This document shows positions 8,812 through 17,968 of a stretch of DNA of 64,000 nucleotides, in pieces (within the stretch, counting starts at the first letter, position 1; the number at the start of each line of letters is the position of its first letter). The DNA lies in contig NZ_JBGFGL010000067.1 of assembly GCF_041224425.1 (NCBI RefSeq), positions 1-64,000 on the forward strand, in the 5' to 3' direction. Source of the DNA: Psychroserpens sp041224425. Lineage in GTDB: Bacteria; Bacteroidota; Bacteroidia; Flavobacteriales; Flavobacteriaceae. A program made the translations under genes and the position numbers. The notes below the pieces were generated by a model. It had not been told where the DNA came from, did not search any database, and worked only from the letters and a program-made list of their open reading frames with translations.

Positions 8812-10080
8812 CTATATATAATCAAGAACGCGTTCCAAAGCCATTCCTCTAGATCCTTTAATAAGTAAAGTATTATCCTTAAATGAAAAAGTACTCAAGT
8901 GGTCTTTTAAATCTTCAAACGTCTTAAATTTTTTGACATATTTATTATTAGGAATAAACGTATTATAAAAATTTGCTCCTACGAGATAAACATTATCAAT
9001 ATTCAAAGTTTGCGCATAGTCAGCAATATGTTGATGTTCTTTTTTGGCTACATTTCCCAATTCGAACATATCACCTAAAATGGCTATTTTGTTAGTAGCA
9101 CTGATACCTCCAAAATTATCTAGAGCAGCAACCATACTTGTCGGATTGGCATTGTAGGCATCTAGAAATATTTTGTTGGAATTCTTCTCTATAATTTGCG
9201 AGCGATTATTGGTTGGTACATAATTTTCAATAGCACTGATGATATCTTTTTCAGATACTTTAAATTGCAGACCAATAGCTATTGCAGCGATAATATTATT
9301 ATAATTATAAGCTCCTGTTAATTGCGTCTGTATAATTTCACCATTGAATTTTAGTTTTACAAAGGGTTGTGCTTCCAATAAGGTTGTGTCTGTCCCGAAA
9401 GAGATTGAGTTGGAATAATTACCAACCTGTTCAACTTGCTTTTTATCATTTTCATTTACAAAAATGACTTTCTCATGCTTTTTCAAATGATCATACAATT
9501 CAGATTTTCCTTTAACAATACCTTCCATACTTCCAAAACCTTCTAGATGGGCTTTTCCAAAATTTGTTATCAAACCATAATCAGGATAGGCTATGTCACA
9601 AAGAAATGCTATTTCCCTTTGATGATTAGCTCCCATTTCAACGACACCAATTTCTGTATCACTTGTTAAGTTTAATAACGTTAGTGGGACACCAATATGG
9701 TTGTTTAGATTCCCTTTTGTTGCTATTGTTTTGTAGGTGGTTGATAAGACGGAATTGATAAGTTCTTTGGTGGTTGTCTTACCATTGCTACCGGTTAGTG
9801 ATATGATTGGTGTTTTTAGTGCTTTTCGATGGTATGTAGCCAGATTTTGAAGCGTTTTCAAAACATCATCCACTAAAATATATTGCTGGCCTTCATTAAA
9901 TCGTTCTTCATCAATAACAGCAAATGTTGCTCCTTTTTTTAAGGCTTCTGAAGCAAATTTATTTCCATTGAAATTATCGCCTTTCAGAGCGAAAAAGATA
10001 CAGTTGTTTGAAATCTTTCGTGTATCGGTACAAACACCGCTTGAATTAAGAAATGCTTCGTAAATAGATTCTATTGACAT
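8812..10080 (-). CDS. murF: UDP-MurNAc-tripeptide--D-Ala-D-Ala ligase
   Basis: Essential cytoplasmic step of peptidoglycan precursor synthesis: joins D-Ala-D-Ala to UDP-MurNAc-tripeptide with ATP. The central P-loop TGSNGKTTTKE lies at about residues 96-106. The Mur-ligase signatures VVEMGANHQREI and DAYNANPTSM (LDAYNANP is typical of MurF) are visible. Length 422 residues, complete. It lies downstream of gldJ on the same strand, but a terminator between them makes co-transcription unlikely. Confidence 0.95.
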   Translation of the reverse strand: MSIESIYEAFLNSSGVCTDTRKISNNCIFFALKGDNFNGNKFASEALKKGATFAVIDEERFNEGQQYILVDDVLKTLQNLATYHRKALKTPIISLTGSNGKTTTKELINSVLSTTYKTIATKGNLNNHIGVPLTLLNLTSDTEIGVVEMGANHQREIAFLCDIAYPDYGLITNFGKAHLEGFGSMEGIVKGKSELYDHLKKHEKVIFVNENDKKQVEQVGNYSNSISFGTDTTLLEAQPFVKLKFNGEIIQTQLTGAYNYNNIIAAIAIGLQFKVSEKDIISAIENYVPTNNRSQIIEKNSNKIFLDAYNANPTSMVAALDNFGGISATNKIAILGDMFELGNVAKKEHQHIADYAQTLNIDNVYLVGANFYNTFIPNNKYVKKFKTFEDLKDHLSTFSFKDNTLLIKGSRGMALERVLDYI

Positions 10081-10094
10081 AGATTAAAAGTAAA

Positions 10095-10128
10095 ATAAAA
10101 AGTCCTAACAAATATATGTTAGGACTTT
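10095..10128 (-). terminator. Intrinsic terminator of gldJ
   Basis: Inverted repeat AAAGTCCTAACA (10099-10110) and TGTTAGGACTTT (10117-10128). On the minus strand the stem is followed by a T-rich tract. It lies between the gldJ stop and the murF start. Confidence 0.75.
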
Positions 10129-10151
10129 CAATGTATTGTAAGTAATATAGA

Positions 10152-11837
10152 TTAATTTCTTTTTTTGCCACCTTGAGATTTTGAACCTACTCTAGACATC
10201 GCACATCTAAAACCGATATAATCTGTTGCCATATCTTGTGGGAAATATCTACGTTGTGCAGGATCAATCCAATACGCTCTGTCTCTCCATGAACCACCTT
10301 TGTAAACTCTTACTTCGTCATTGATCATAGAAGTTCTTTGGTTAGAGGTATCATATTCCTTAATCATCTTACCGGTAGAATCTACCTCAATATTGTGACG
10401 AGGAGAATTATACATTTTTTTGGTCATAGCGATTTCAGCATCTTCACCTTCAAACTCATCAAAGTTAGTAGCATAGTTTCGAGAAGATCTTGTATCACCA
10501 TCTCTAAAGTTTCTGTTGTCACTTCTGTCAAAGTTGGTTCTCAAATAGGTCTCGTCTTCATTAACTGGAACCTGTAAAATTTCACCAGGAAGGTTTCGTG
10601 CAACTACTTGACCATTACTTAATGTATCAAATACAATTTCTTCAGGAGTTACGACTTTAACTGTACCATCCTCATTAATCGAGTTCTTAGTGTAAACGTT
10701 ACCTCTGTAGTAGTTGAAATCACTAAATTCATCATCAACAATAGGACGATACACATCGGCAACCCATTCAGCAACATTTCCAGCCATGTCATATAAACCA
10801 TAGTCATTTGGCTCATAGCTCATAACTTGCGCTGTGATATCGGCACCATCGTCAGACCATCCAGCAATTCCACCATAGTCTCCTTTACCTTGTTTGAAGT
10901 TGGCCAATTGATCACCTCTGGTCTTACGTTTTCCAGAGCGTGTATATTGACCATCCCATGGATATTTCTTACGACCTCTATAAACGTTATAGCTTCTTAA
11001 CTCACTTAATCCAAGAGCAGCATACTCCCATTCAGCTTCCGTAGGTAGACGATAATCTGGAGAAATAATCCCTGATTCTCTTCTAGCAAACGTATTGATG
11101 GTGTCTCCAGCTGCAGTCACAGTAGGACGTCTTCTTGATTTCTCAGGATTGATGATACTATCATTACCACCATAAGTCAATGTAGGTGCATTTAAATAGG
11201 TATCAGTATTGAAATTGCTATCGGCTGATGCTGTAAGTTTTGCATCTCTTTCCAAATATCCAGCGTTTTCTAAATATAATTCATTAACACGATCCGTTCT
11301 CCAATTAGCAAACTCAACTGCTTGAATCCAGCTTACTCCAACAACAGGATATTCTCCATATCCAGGATGGCGTAAATAATTTTCAATCATCATTTCAGCA
11401 TATCCCAAACGGTTTCTCCATACCAAAGTATCAGGAAGTGCACCTTCATAAATCAATCTGAAGTTTTCTTCTTCTGGTGGATATACACGCTTAATGTAAT
11501 CTAGATACTCGGTATACATTTTATTTGTTACCTCAGTTTCATCCATGTAGAAGGATTGTACGTGCTGTTGCGTTGGAGTATTGTTCCAATCGTGCATTAC
11601 GTCATCCTGAACTTTTCCCATGGTAAAGGTTCCACCTTCAATAAATACCAATCCAGGACTGGTTTCTTGTTCTTGGAACTTGTCATTGTATTGAAAACCA
11701 CCGTTCTTGTCGTTGATTTTCCATCCTGTTGCTCTAGAACTGTTCTTCGTAGAAGAATTTTTGCTACAACCAACAATAGTCAAAGATATCATTAGGGCTA
11801 ATAGTATCCTTAGGTTAAAGATGTTTTTCATATCCAT
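10152..11837 (-). CDS. gldJ: Gliding motility lipoprotein GldJ
   Basis: Outer-membrane-associated lipoprotein needed for gliding and type IX secretion in flavobacteria. The signal peptide ends in a lipobox (SLTIVGC). The rest matches the formylglycine-generating-enzyme (FGE/SUMF1) sulfatase-modifying fold, seen in motifs such as MDETEVTNKMY, PVVGVSWIQAVEFANWR, YRLPTEAEWEYAA, YDMAGNVAEW and the C-terminal VYKGGSWRDRAYW and GFRCAM. The 561-residue length fits GldJ. The gene is divergent from porU-porV, a neighbourhood known from Flavobacterium johnsoniae. A second in-frame Met two codons later is also possible as the start. Confidence 0.95.
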   Translation of the reverse strand: MDMKNIFNLRILLALMISLTIVGCSKNSSTKNSSRATGWKINDKNGGFQYNDKFQEQETSPGLVFIEGGTFTMGKVQDDVMHDWNNTPTQQHVQSFYMDETEVTNKMYTEYLDYIKRVYPPEEENFRLIYEGALPDTLVWRNRLGYAEMMIENYLRHPGYGEYPVVGVSWIQAVEFANWRTDRVNELYLENAGYLERDAKLTASADSNFNTDTYLNAPTLTYGGNDSIINPEKSRRRPTVTAAGDTINTFARRESGIISPDYRLPTEAEWEYAALGLSELRSYNVYRGRKKYPWDGQYTRSGKRKTRGDQLANFKQGKGDYGGIAGWSDDGADITAQVMSYEPNDYGLYDMAGNVAEWVADVYRPIVDDEFSDFNYYRGNVYTKNSINEDGTVKVVTPEEIVFDTLSNGQVVARNLPGEILQVPVNEDETYLRTNFDRSDNRNFRDGDTRSSRNYATNFDEFEGEDAEIAMTKKMYNSPRHNIEVDSTGKMIKEYDTSNQRTSMINDEVRVYKGGSWRDRAYWIDPAQRRYFPQDMATDYIGFRCAMSRVGSKSQGGKKRN

Positions 11838-12100
11838 ACTTTTAAGTAAGCTAAATTAAATTTTAGAGACGCAATATAGCAATTAAAGAGAAATTAACAA
11901 CATTTTTTGGCAATTTCATGCAAAAAAAGTTGCATTTCATCCTGTTTTTTGTGCAATATAACGGACTTTTAATCAGTTTATCGATGTATTTTGACTTTAA
12001 TAACGGTTGATTAAATTAAATATTGTTGTAATTTTGAATAAAAAACAAAGACGTCATAATAACACCCTAATTACATCGTTATATAGACGTTATTATTACT
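11838..12100. promoter_or_regulatory. Divergent gldJ/porU control region
   Basis: This 263-bp region separates the two divergent motility/secretion genes. On the plus strand TTG at 12007-12009, a 19-nt spacer and TAATTTTG at 12029-12036 form a good promoter for porU, with a leader of about 58 nt. A short inverted repeat ATGCAA/TTGCAT lies at 11918-11935. An ATAATAAC/GTTATTAT pair flanks the leader end (about 12057-12098). For gldJ only a weak minus-strand match (TATATTGC, about 11872-11879) is seen. Confidence 0.6.
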
Positions 12101-15100
12101 ATGAATAGACAAATACCTATTTTTCTTTTATTTATCGTTTCCATTGCTTTTTCGCAACAGAAGCAATTCAATATTGATTGGCAAGGCACAAAACTGATGG
12201 AAACAACTTCCTTCTCTTTAGAAGTACCTTCGTTTAGTCAAGAAAATTTTAGTTATAGTCAGGATAAGGGTTTGAAATTTGTAGCCCAATGGATTATACC
12301 GACTAAAATTAATGAAGAATCTGCAGAGTTATATGATATTGCCTACCAGACAATACCTAAAGCAAATTTGAAAGACCTTCAAATAGATCGTATTCCAAAA
12401 TCGGTACAATTCAAATTGTCTAATTCAATTGATCGTAATAAAATTTATGCGTTTTTAGAGTTGAGCCCTATAATTAATGAGAATGGTATCTTCAAAAAAG
12501 TTGTATCCTTTAAGTTGCGTTATAATAACAGTACTAATTCTGCTAATAGAAATGCTTCAACTACGCAGGAAATTGTCAATTCTGTTTTAAGCTCAGGAGC
12601 TTGGAGACGTTTTTATATTGAAGATACAGGGATATTTAAGTTGACAAAAGGCTTTTTGGAAGATATAGGTGTTAATACTGATGTTGATCCAAGAACTATC
12701 AAAATTTATGGAAATGGAGGTGCTATGTTGCCAATGCGTAATGATGAATACTATCCATTAGATCTAACTGAAAATGCTATAAAATTTGTAGGCGAAGATG
12801 ATGGTGTTTTTAATGATGGCGACTACATCTTGTTTTATGGTGAAGGCCCAAAAGGGTATAATGAGGAGAGCCAGACGAATATCAATGCTTATACCAATAA
12901 ATCTAATTATTATGTAACCTTTGGTGGTATTTATGGCAAACGAATTCAGTCTATGGTAGAACCAGAGGCAGCACCTAATTTTACTGTAAGCACGTTTCAG
13001 GATTATAAGTTTCACGAGGTAGATGAATATAATATTGCTAAATTAGGAAGACGCTGGTTTGGTGATCGCTTCGATATTGAAGATGAAAAAACCTTCACAT
13101 TTAACTTTCCTAATCTAGTCACTGAGCAACCTGCTAAGGTGAATGTCTTTGCCGCAGCAATTTCAGATGTCAACACGTCAATGACGGTTAAGATAAATTC
13201 TCAAGAGGTAGATGTTATTGGTTTCAATGCGTTGTCAGATGGTGTTTTGGCAACTGGATCGTCTTTTCAAGGTGACGTCATATTAAATGGTTCCGAAGTT
13301 AATGTAAACTTAGAATACGATAATAGTGGTATACCATCGTCGTTGGCTTTTATAGACTATATTTCTATTGAAGCCACACGTGAATTGCGTTATAATGGCG
13401 GACAATTACGATTTAAAAATTACGACGTTGAGTCCAATCCGGGAATTGTTGAATATCAATTAGCGAACAGTTCCAACGTAAGGGAAGTTTGGGATGTGAC
13501 AGATAAATATAATGTAACGAGTATTCTAAATTCAGATGGAGCAACTGATTTTTCATTTAAGGCAAGCGCAGGAACTTTAAGAAATTATATCGCATTCAAT
13601 AACCAAAACTTTCTTCAGCCAGTACGAGATGGAAATACTTTTGTGTCCAATCAAAATATTAAAGGCACAATTTTCTTAAACGAGCAAGGTGTTTTTCAAG
13701 ATATTGATTATTTAATCGTAACTCCTGGTAACATGCGTTCACAAGCCGAACGACTTGCAGAGATTAATAAGCGTCAGTACAATTACAATGTAAAAGTGTT
13801 GACCCTAAACCAAATCTATAAGGAATTTAGTTCAGGTAATCAAGATATTGGAGCTATAAGAAATATGGTCAGGTACGTTTATAACAATGCCAGTTCTCCT
13901 GAAAATAGAGTGAAGTATCTTTGTATGCTTGGAGATGCCTCATTCGATTATAAAAACAGAATTCCAAACAACACGAATATTGTACCTTCTTGGTTTTCCT
14001 ATAACAGTTTTACTTTAACAAGTTCTTTTGTGTCTGATGATTTTTATGCCATGATGGATGAAAATGAAGGCGATATGAATACCTCCAATAAAGCTGATAT
14101 TGCGGTGGGTAGAATCCTTGCCAATTCTCCACAACAGGCTAAGAAACTTATTGATAAAATAGAAGAATATTACGATAAAGCCTCCTTTGGAAGTTGGCGA
14201 AACAATATTTTGATGATTTCTGATGATGTTGATGATGGAAGCTTTGAAGGTGAACTGCAACAAACAACTGATGATATCGCAAATCTCATTACCCAAGAAA
14301 AACCGTTTTTAAATGCCATAAAGATACATTCGGATGCCTTTTTACAGGAATCTTCCTCAGCTGGTGAGCGTTATCCTCAAGTGAATAAGGAAATCAGGGA
14401 TGCCATTGATGTCGGTGCCTTAGTCGTAAATTATTTTGGTCATGGTGGTGAAGACGGATTAGCTTCTGAACGGATTTTTGATAAAAATGATTCCCAAGAA
14501 GTAGCTAATGCTTGTAAGTACAATCTTTTTATAACGGTAACCTGTGAGTATACAAAATTTGATGATCCACTAAGACAAACAGCAGGTGAGTTCACGTATT
14601 GGAATACAAATGGAGGTGCTATTGGATTAATCACTACAACACGACAGATTTTTGTGAGTTTAGGTGAAGCATTTAATGTCATCATTGAACCGTATTTATT
14701 TTCCTTTGGTTCAAATGAGTATGTTTCCATTGCAGAAGCTTTGAGATTGTCTAAAAATGATCCTGGAATAAGTAGTAACCCTCAAAAACCTTTGGTGTGG
14801 TTTATTGGTGATCCGGCCATGAAATTGGCTTTTGCAAAGCCGAGCATTCTGTTAACCAAAATTAATGACGAACCGATTGGTGCTAACAACGATGTTCTTA
14901 AAGCACTTGACAAAGTGAAATTTTCTGGAGAGGTGGTTAACGAATCTGGAAATTTAATCTCCGATTTTAATGGCACCTTAACAGCTACAGTCTTTGATAA
15001 GGAAATTGACCGTCAAACCTTAAATAATGATAATCAATCCAATTCTGGGCAACCTGTAATTATGGATTTTAAAACCCTAGGTGAAATCATTTTTAAAGGA

Positions 15101-15952
15101 CAGGCTTCGGTTTCGAACGGACAATTTGAATTTGAGTTTGTAGTACCTAGAGATATTGGCATTCCAGTTGGTCAAGGTAAGGTGAGTTTTTATGCCAAAC
15201 GCGAATTGCCTCTTGAAGATAGGGCAGGATCAAGCTTTGATATTCAAGTGGGAGGCATTAATGAAAATGCAGAGGAAGATAATGCTGGTCCGTTGATTAA
15301 TTTATTCATGAACGATGAAAACTTTGTGTCAGGAGGAATTACCAATGAACAGCCTTCGCTTTTAGCAAAACTTCAAGATGATAATGGTATAAATACAGCT
15401 AGTGGAATTGGCCATGATATTGTGGCTATTCTCGATGGTGACGAAACCAATCCTTTCATACTAAATGATTATTATACAGCTAATGTAGATGATTATCAAA
15501 ATGGAACGGTTAGCTATCCGTTTAGAGATTTAAAACCAGGATTGCACACTTTAAGTTTAAAGGCTTGGGATGTTTACAATAATTCGTCTACGGCAGAAAT
15601 CCAATTTGTGGTTCACGATAAAGATCAGGAGTTGATTATAGATAATGTTCTTAACTATCCTAACCCGTTTATCGATTATACCGAATTTTGGTTCAATCAC
15701 AATAGTTCTGATGTTCTAGACGTTTCAGTACAGATTTTTACGGTTTCCGGTAAATTAGTGAGGACTCTAAATGGTCAAACCAATGGTGGAAGTAAAGTGA
15801 CAAGCTCTTTATCAAAAGACATTGTTTGGGATGGTCGTGACGATTTTGGAGAAAAAATAGGTAAAGGTGTCTACATCTATAAACTAAAAGTGAGATCTAG
15901 CCGTTTAAATAAAGAAGTTGAAAAAATTGAAAAACTTGTAATCCTGCAATAA
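12101..15952 (+). CDS. porU: Type IX secretion system sortase PorU
   Basis: Gingipain-like C25 cysteine peptidase at the cell surface that removes the C-terminal sorting domains of type IX cargo and attaches the cargo to the outer membrane. A signal peptide (residues 1-18, ending SIAFSQ) is followed by an N-terminal beta region and the C25 domain. The C25 domain shows the expected catalytic dyad: His781 in NYFGHGGED and Cys815 in ITVTCEYTKFDDP. The C-terminal end resembles a type IX sorting domain (NYPNPF ... GKGVYIYKLKV). At 1283 residues it is full length for PorU. porV follows after 60 bp. Confidence 0.95.
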   Translation: MNRQIPIFLLFIVSIAFSQQKQFNIDWQGTKLMETTSFSLEVPSFSQENFSYSQDKGLKFVAQWIIPTKINEESAELYDIAYQTIPKANLKDLQIDRIPKSVQFKLSNSIDRNKIYAFLELSPIINENGIFKKVVSFKLRYNNSTNSANRNASTTQEIVNSVLSSGAWRRFYIEDTGIFKLTKGFLEDIGVNTDVDPRTIKIYGNGGAMLPMRNDEYYPLDLTENAIKFVGEDDGVFNDGDYILFYGEGPKGYNEESQTNINAYTNKSNYYVTFGGIYGKRIQSMVEPEAAPNFTVSTFQDYKFHEVDEYNIAKLGRRWFGDRFDIEDEKTFTFNFPNLVTEQPAKVNVFAAAISDVNTSMTVKINSQEVDVIGFNALSDGVLATGSSFQGDVILNGSEVNVNLEYDNSGIPSSLAFIDYISIEATRELRYNGGQLRFKNYDVESNPGIVEYQLANSSNVREVWDVTDKYNVTSILNSDGATDFSFKASAGTLRNYIAFNNQNFLQPVRDGNTFVSNQNIKGTIFLNEQGVFQDIDYLIVTPGNMRSQAERLAEINKRQYNYNVKVLTLNQIYKEFSSGNQDIGAIRNMVRYVYNNASSPENRVKYLCMLGDASFDYKNRIPNNTNIVPSWFSYNSFTLTSSFVSDDFYAMMDENEGDMNTSNKADIAVGRILANSPQQAKKLIDKIEEYYDKASFGSWRNNILMISDDVDDGSFEGELQQTTDDIANLITQEKPFLNAIKIHSDAFLQESSSAGERYPQVNKEIRDAIDVGALVVNYFGHGGEDGLASERIFDKNDSQEVANACKYNLFITVTCEYTKFDDPLRQTAGEFTYWNTNGGAIGLITTTRQIFVSLGEAFNVIIEPYLFSFGSNEYVSIAEALRLSKNDPGISSNPQKPLVWFIGDPAMKLAFAKPSILLTKINDEPIGANNDVLKALDKVKFSGEVVNESGNLISDFNGTLTATVFDKEIDRQTLNNDNQSNSGQPVIMDFKTLGEIIFKGQASVSNGQFEFEFVVPRDIGIPVGQGKVSFYAKRELPLEDRAGSSFDIQVGGINENAEEDNAGPLINLFMNDENFVSGGITNEQPSLLAKLQDDNGINTASGIGHDIVAILDGDETNPFILNDYYTANVDDYQNGTVSYPFRDLKPGLHTLSLKAWDVYNNSSTAEIQFVVHDKDQELIIDNVLNYPNPFIDYTEFWFNHNSSDVLDVSVQIFTVSGKLVRTLNGQTNGGSKVTSSLSKDIVWDGRDDFGEKIGKGVYIYKLKVRSSRLNKEVEKIEKLVILQ

Positions 15953-16012
15953 AGACTTATATTTGCTAATTGCTGAGCAATCTGTAATTGCTGTTACAAC
16001 AATAAAAAAGAA

Positions 16013-17251
16013 ATGAAAAAATACATTTTAGCCCTTATCACAGTTTCATTATGTCACTTAAGTAAAGCCCAAGAAACTGTCATTATTCCAAACGATATCG
16101 ATTCAAGAGTTATAACTACAGGAGTTCCATTCTTATTAATAGCTTCAGATGCTCGTGCAGCTGGAATGGGAGATATTGGAGTAGCTACTTCAGCAGATGC
16201 CAATTCCCAGCAATGGAATCCTGCAAAATATTCATTTTCATTAGCAAAGTCTGGTATTGGAGTAAACTATACACCGTACTTAAGTCGCTTGGTTAATGAT
16301 ATCTTTTTAGGTAATGTGACGTATTTTAATCGTATCAATGAGCGTAGTGCATTCGCGGCAAGTTTTAAATATTTTAGTTTAGGTGAAATCGAAATTGTTC
16401 AGGATGAATTTTCTGAAGCTTTAATTGAGCAGCCTAACGAATTAACCTTTGATGCGTCTTATTCTTTGAGATTGGCTGATCAGTTTTCTATGGCTGTAGC
16501 CTTACGTTACCTAAGATCTGACCTGAGAATACAAGCAGTGGATTCAAATGCCAAGGCTGCTAGTTCCATAGGAGTTGATATCTCAGGATATTATCAAAGT
16601 GAAGAGGAGGCTTATAATAGTTTCAATGGCCGTTGGAGAGCAGGTTTTGCCATTCAAAATTTAGGTCCTAAGATCAAATATGACGACGGAGGAAGAGAAA
16701 ATTTCTTGCCAACTACTTTAAGATTAGGTGGTGGTTTCGACTTTATTTTTGATGATTATAATGCGTTGAAAGTTACTGCTGAGGTAACAAAACTTTTAGT
16801 ACCAACGCCACCTGAGTTAGGAACAAGAATTACTTATAATGAAAGTGGTGAAACACCAGGATATCAAGAAGACGAAGATGAAGAACTTACAGTTGAAAAT
16901 AATTACATTATTGCAGGACAAGATAATAATGTGAGTTTCGCTAAGGGTATTTTCCAATCTTTTGGAGATGCTCCAGGTGGTTTCAGCGAAGAGCTTAAAG
17001 AGTTTACTTGGTCTTTGGGAGCAGAATATACCTACCAAGATTCCTTTGCATTCAGAGCAGGTTACTTTAATGAAAGTGAAGAAAAGGGTGCTCGTAAATT
17101 CTTTGCATTGGGAGCAGGATTTAAGTATACAACTATTAATATAGATATGTCATATCTATTTTCAGCATCTAAGGTTCAAAGTCCGTTGGAAAACACCTTG
17201 CGTTTTTCATTAACGTTTAACTTTGGTGATAATGAGTATGACGAATACTAG
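16013..17251 (+). CDS. porV: Type IX secretion outer-membrane protein PorV (LptO)
   Basis: FadL-like outer-membrane beta-barrel that shuttles type IX cargo from the translocon to the PorU sortase. It has a signal peptide ending in KAQ (about residue 19). The conserved N-terminal segment GVPFLLIASDARAAGMGD is followed by amphipathic strands to an aromatic C-terminal strand. The 412-residue length is typical. It is directly downstream of porU and followed by a terminator, so porU-porV form a two-gene operon. Confidence 0.94.
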   Translation: MKKYILALITVSLCHLSKAQETVIIPNDIDSRVITTGVPFLLIASDARAAGMGDIGVATSADANSQQWNPAKYSFSLAKSGIGVNYTPYLSRLVNDIFLGNVTYFNRINERSAFAASFKYFSLGEIEIVQDEFSEALIEQPNELTFDASYSLRLADQFSMAVALRYLRSDLRIQAVDSNAKAASSIGVDISGYYQSEEEAYNSFNGRWRAGFAIQNLGPKIKYDDGGRENFLPTTLRLGGGFDFIFDDYNALKVTAEVTKLLVPTPPELGTRITYNESGETPGYQEDEDEELTVENNYIIAGQDNNVSFAKGIFQSFGDAPGGFSEELKEFTWSLGAEYTYQDSFAFRAGYFNESEEKGARKFFALGAGFKYTTINIDMSYLFSASKVQSPLENTLRFSLTFNFGDNEYDEY

Positions 17252-17273
17252 AATAGAAAATAACCACAAAATC

Positions 17274-17310
17274 AAAACTATTGTTTTTATTAAAAGCAAT
17301 AGTTTTTTTG
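17274..17310 (+). terminator. Intrinsic terminator of porU-porV
   Basis: Stem AAAACTATTG (17274-17283) and CAATAGTTTT (17297-17306), whose loop itself contains a TTTT/AAAA pair, followed by T's. It lies 23 bases after the porV stop. Confidence 0.75.
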
Positions 17311-17326
17311 TCTAAAGCCATAGCGT

Positions 17327-17809
17327 ATGAAAGACGTCAAAATTGAATCAACCCTTACTGTTTTTGAAGACTTTAACGAGTTGCCTGAAGCTATTAAAGA
17401 CTTGTTGCAAAAAGCTATTGATGCTCGTAAAAATGCTTATGCGCCTTATTCAAAGTTTAGTGTTGGTGCTGCTATTTTGCTTGACAATCAGCAGGTTGTA
17501 ACTGGAAACAATCAAGAAAATGCATCCTATCCATCGGGATTGTGCGCTGAACGAACAGCTATTTATTATGCTGGTTCACAATTCCCGGAAGCTAAAATCT
17601 TAAAAATGGCCTTAACGGCAGGCTCAAGAGAGCACCAAACCATCACGCCGATTCCGCCTTGTGGAGCTTGTAGACAAGCTATAGCCGAATATGAGGTAAA
17701 ACAAGACACGCCTATCGAAATTTATTTTATGGGAGAAACAGGAAAGGTGGTTAAATCGGCTTCACTTGCAAATTTATTACCTCTCGGGTTCGATAGAAGT
17801 TTTCTATAA
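17327..17809 (+). CDS. cdd: Cytidine deaminase
   Basis: Zinc hydrolase that converts cytidine/deoxycytidine to uridine/deoxyuridine in pyrimidine salvage. The zinc-site motif CAE (Cys73, catalytic Glu75) is followed by PPCGACRQ (Cys112, Cys115), giving the three-cysteine zinc site of the tetrameric form. At 160 residues it has about 20 extra residues at the N-terminus compared with the smallest homologues. It sits between a terminator and the promoter of the pyruvate dehydrogenase genes. Confidence 0.95.
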   Translation: MKDVKIESTLTVFEDFNELPEAIKDLLQKAIDARKNAYAPYSKFSVGAAILLDNQQVVTGNNQENASYPSGLCAERTAIYYAGSQFPEAKILKMALTAGSREHQTITPIPPCGACRQAIAEYEVKQDTPIEIYFMGETGKVVKSASLANLLPLGFDRSFL

Positions 17810-17842
17810 CGATTTCGTTACAAATTTTACGTTTTTCAGTTT

Positions 17843-17871
17843 TTTGGTTACTGTCTAATGTGTTATTTTTG
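17843..17871 (+). promoter_or_regulatory. Promoter of the pyruvate dehydrogenase operon
   Basis: TTTG at 17843-17846, 17-nt spacer and TATTTTTG at 17864-17871. The predicted leader is about 90 nt and contains a 9-bp hairpin at 17921-17942. Confidence 0.65.
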
Positions 17872-17968
17872 TTAACCGTTAATCCTATTTTAATTAATCT
17901 AAATAGTTATTTAGCGAAGTCTTTAGATAGATTTATCTAGAGTGATGTTTTTATCAATATTGAAATAA

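Noticed and set aside
15969..15981. Small hairpin ATTGC/GCAAT between porU and porV
   Set aside because: Five base pairs and no T-tract; porU and porV are likely co-transcribed.
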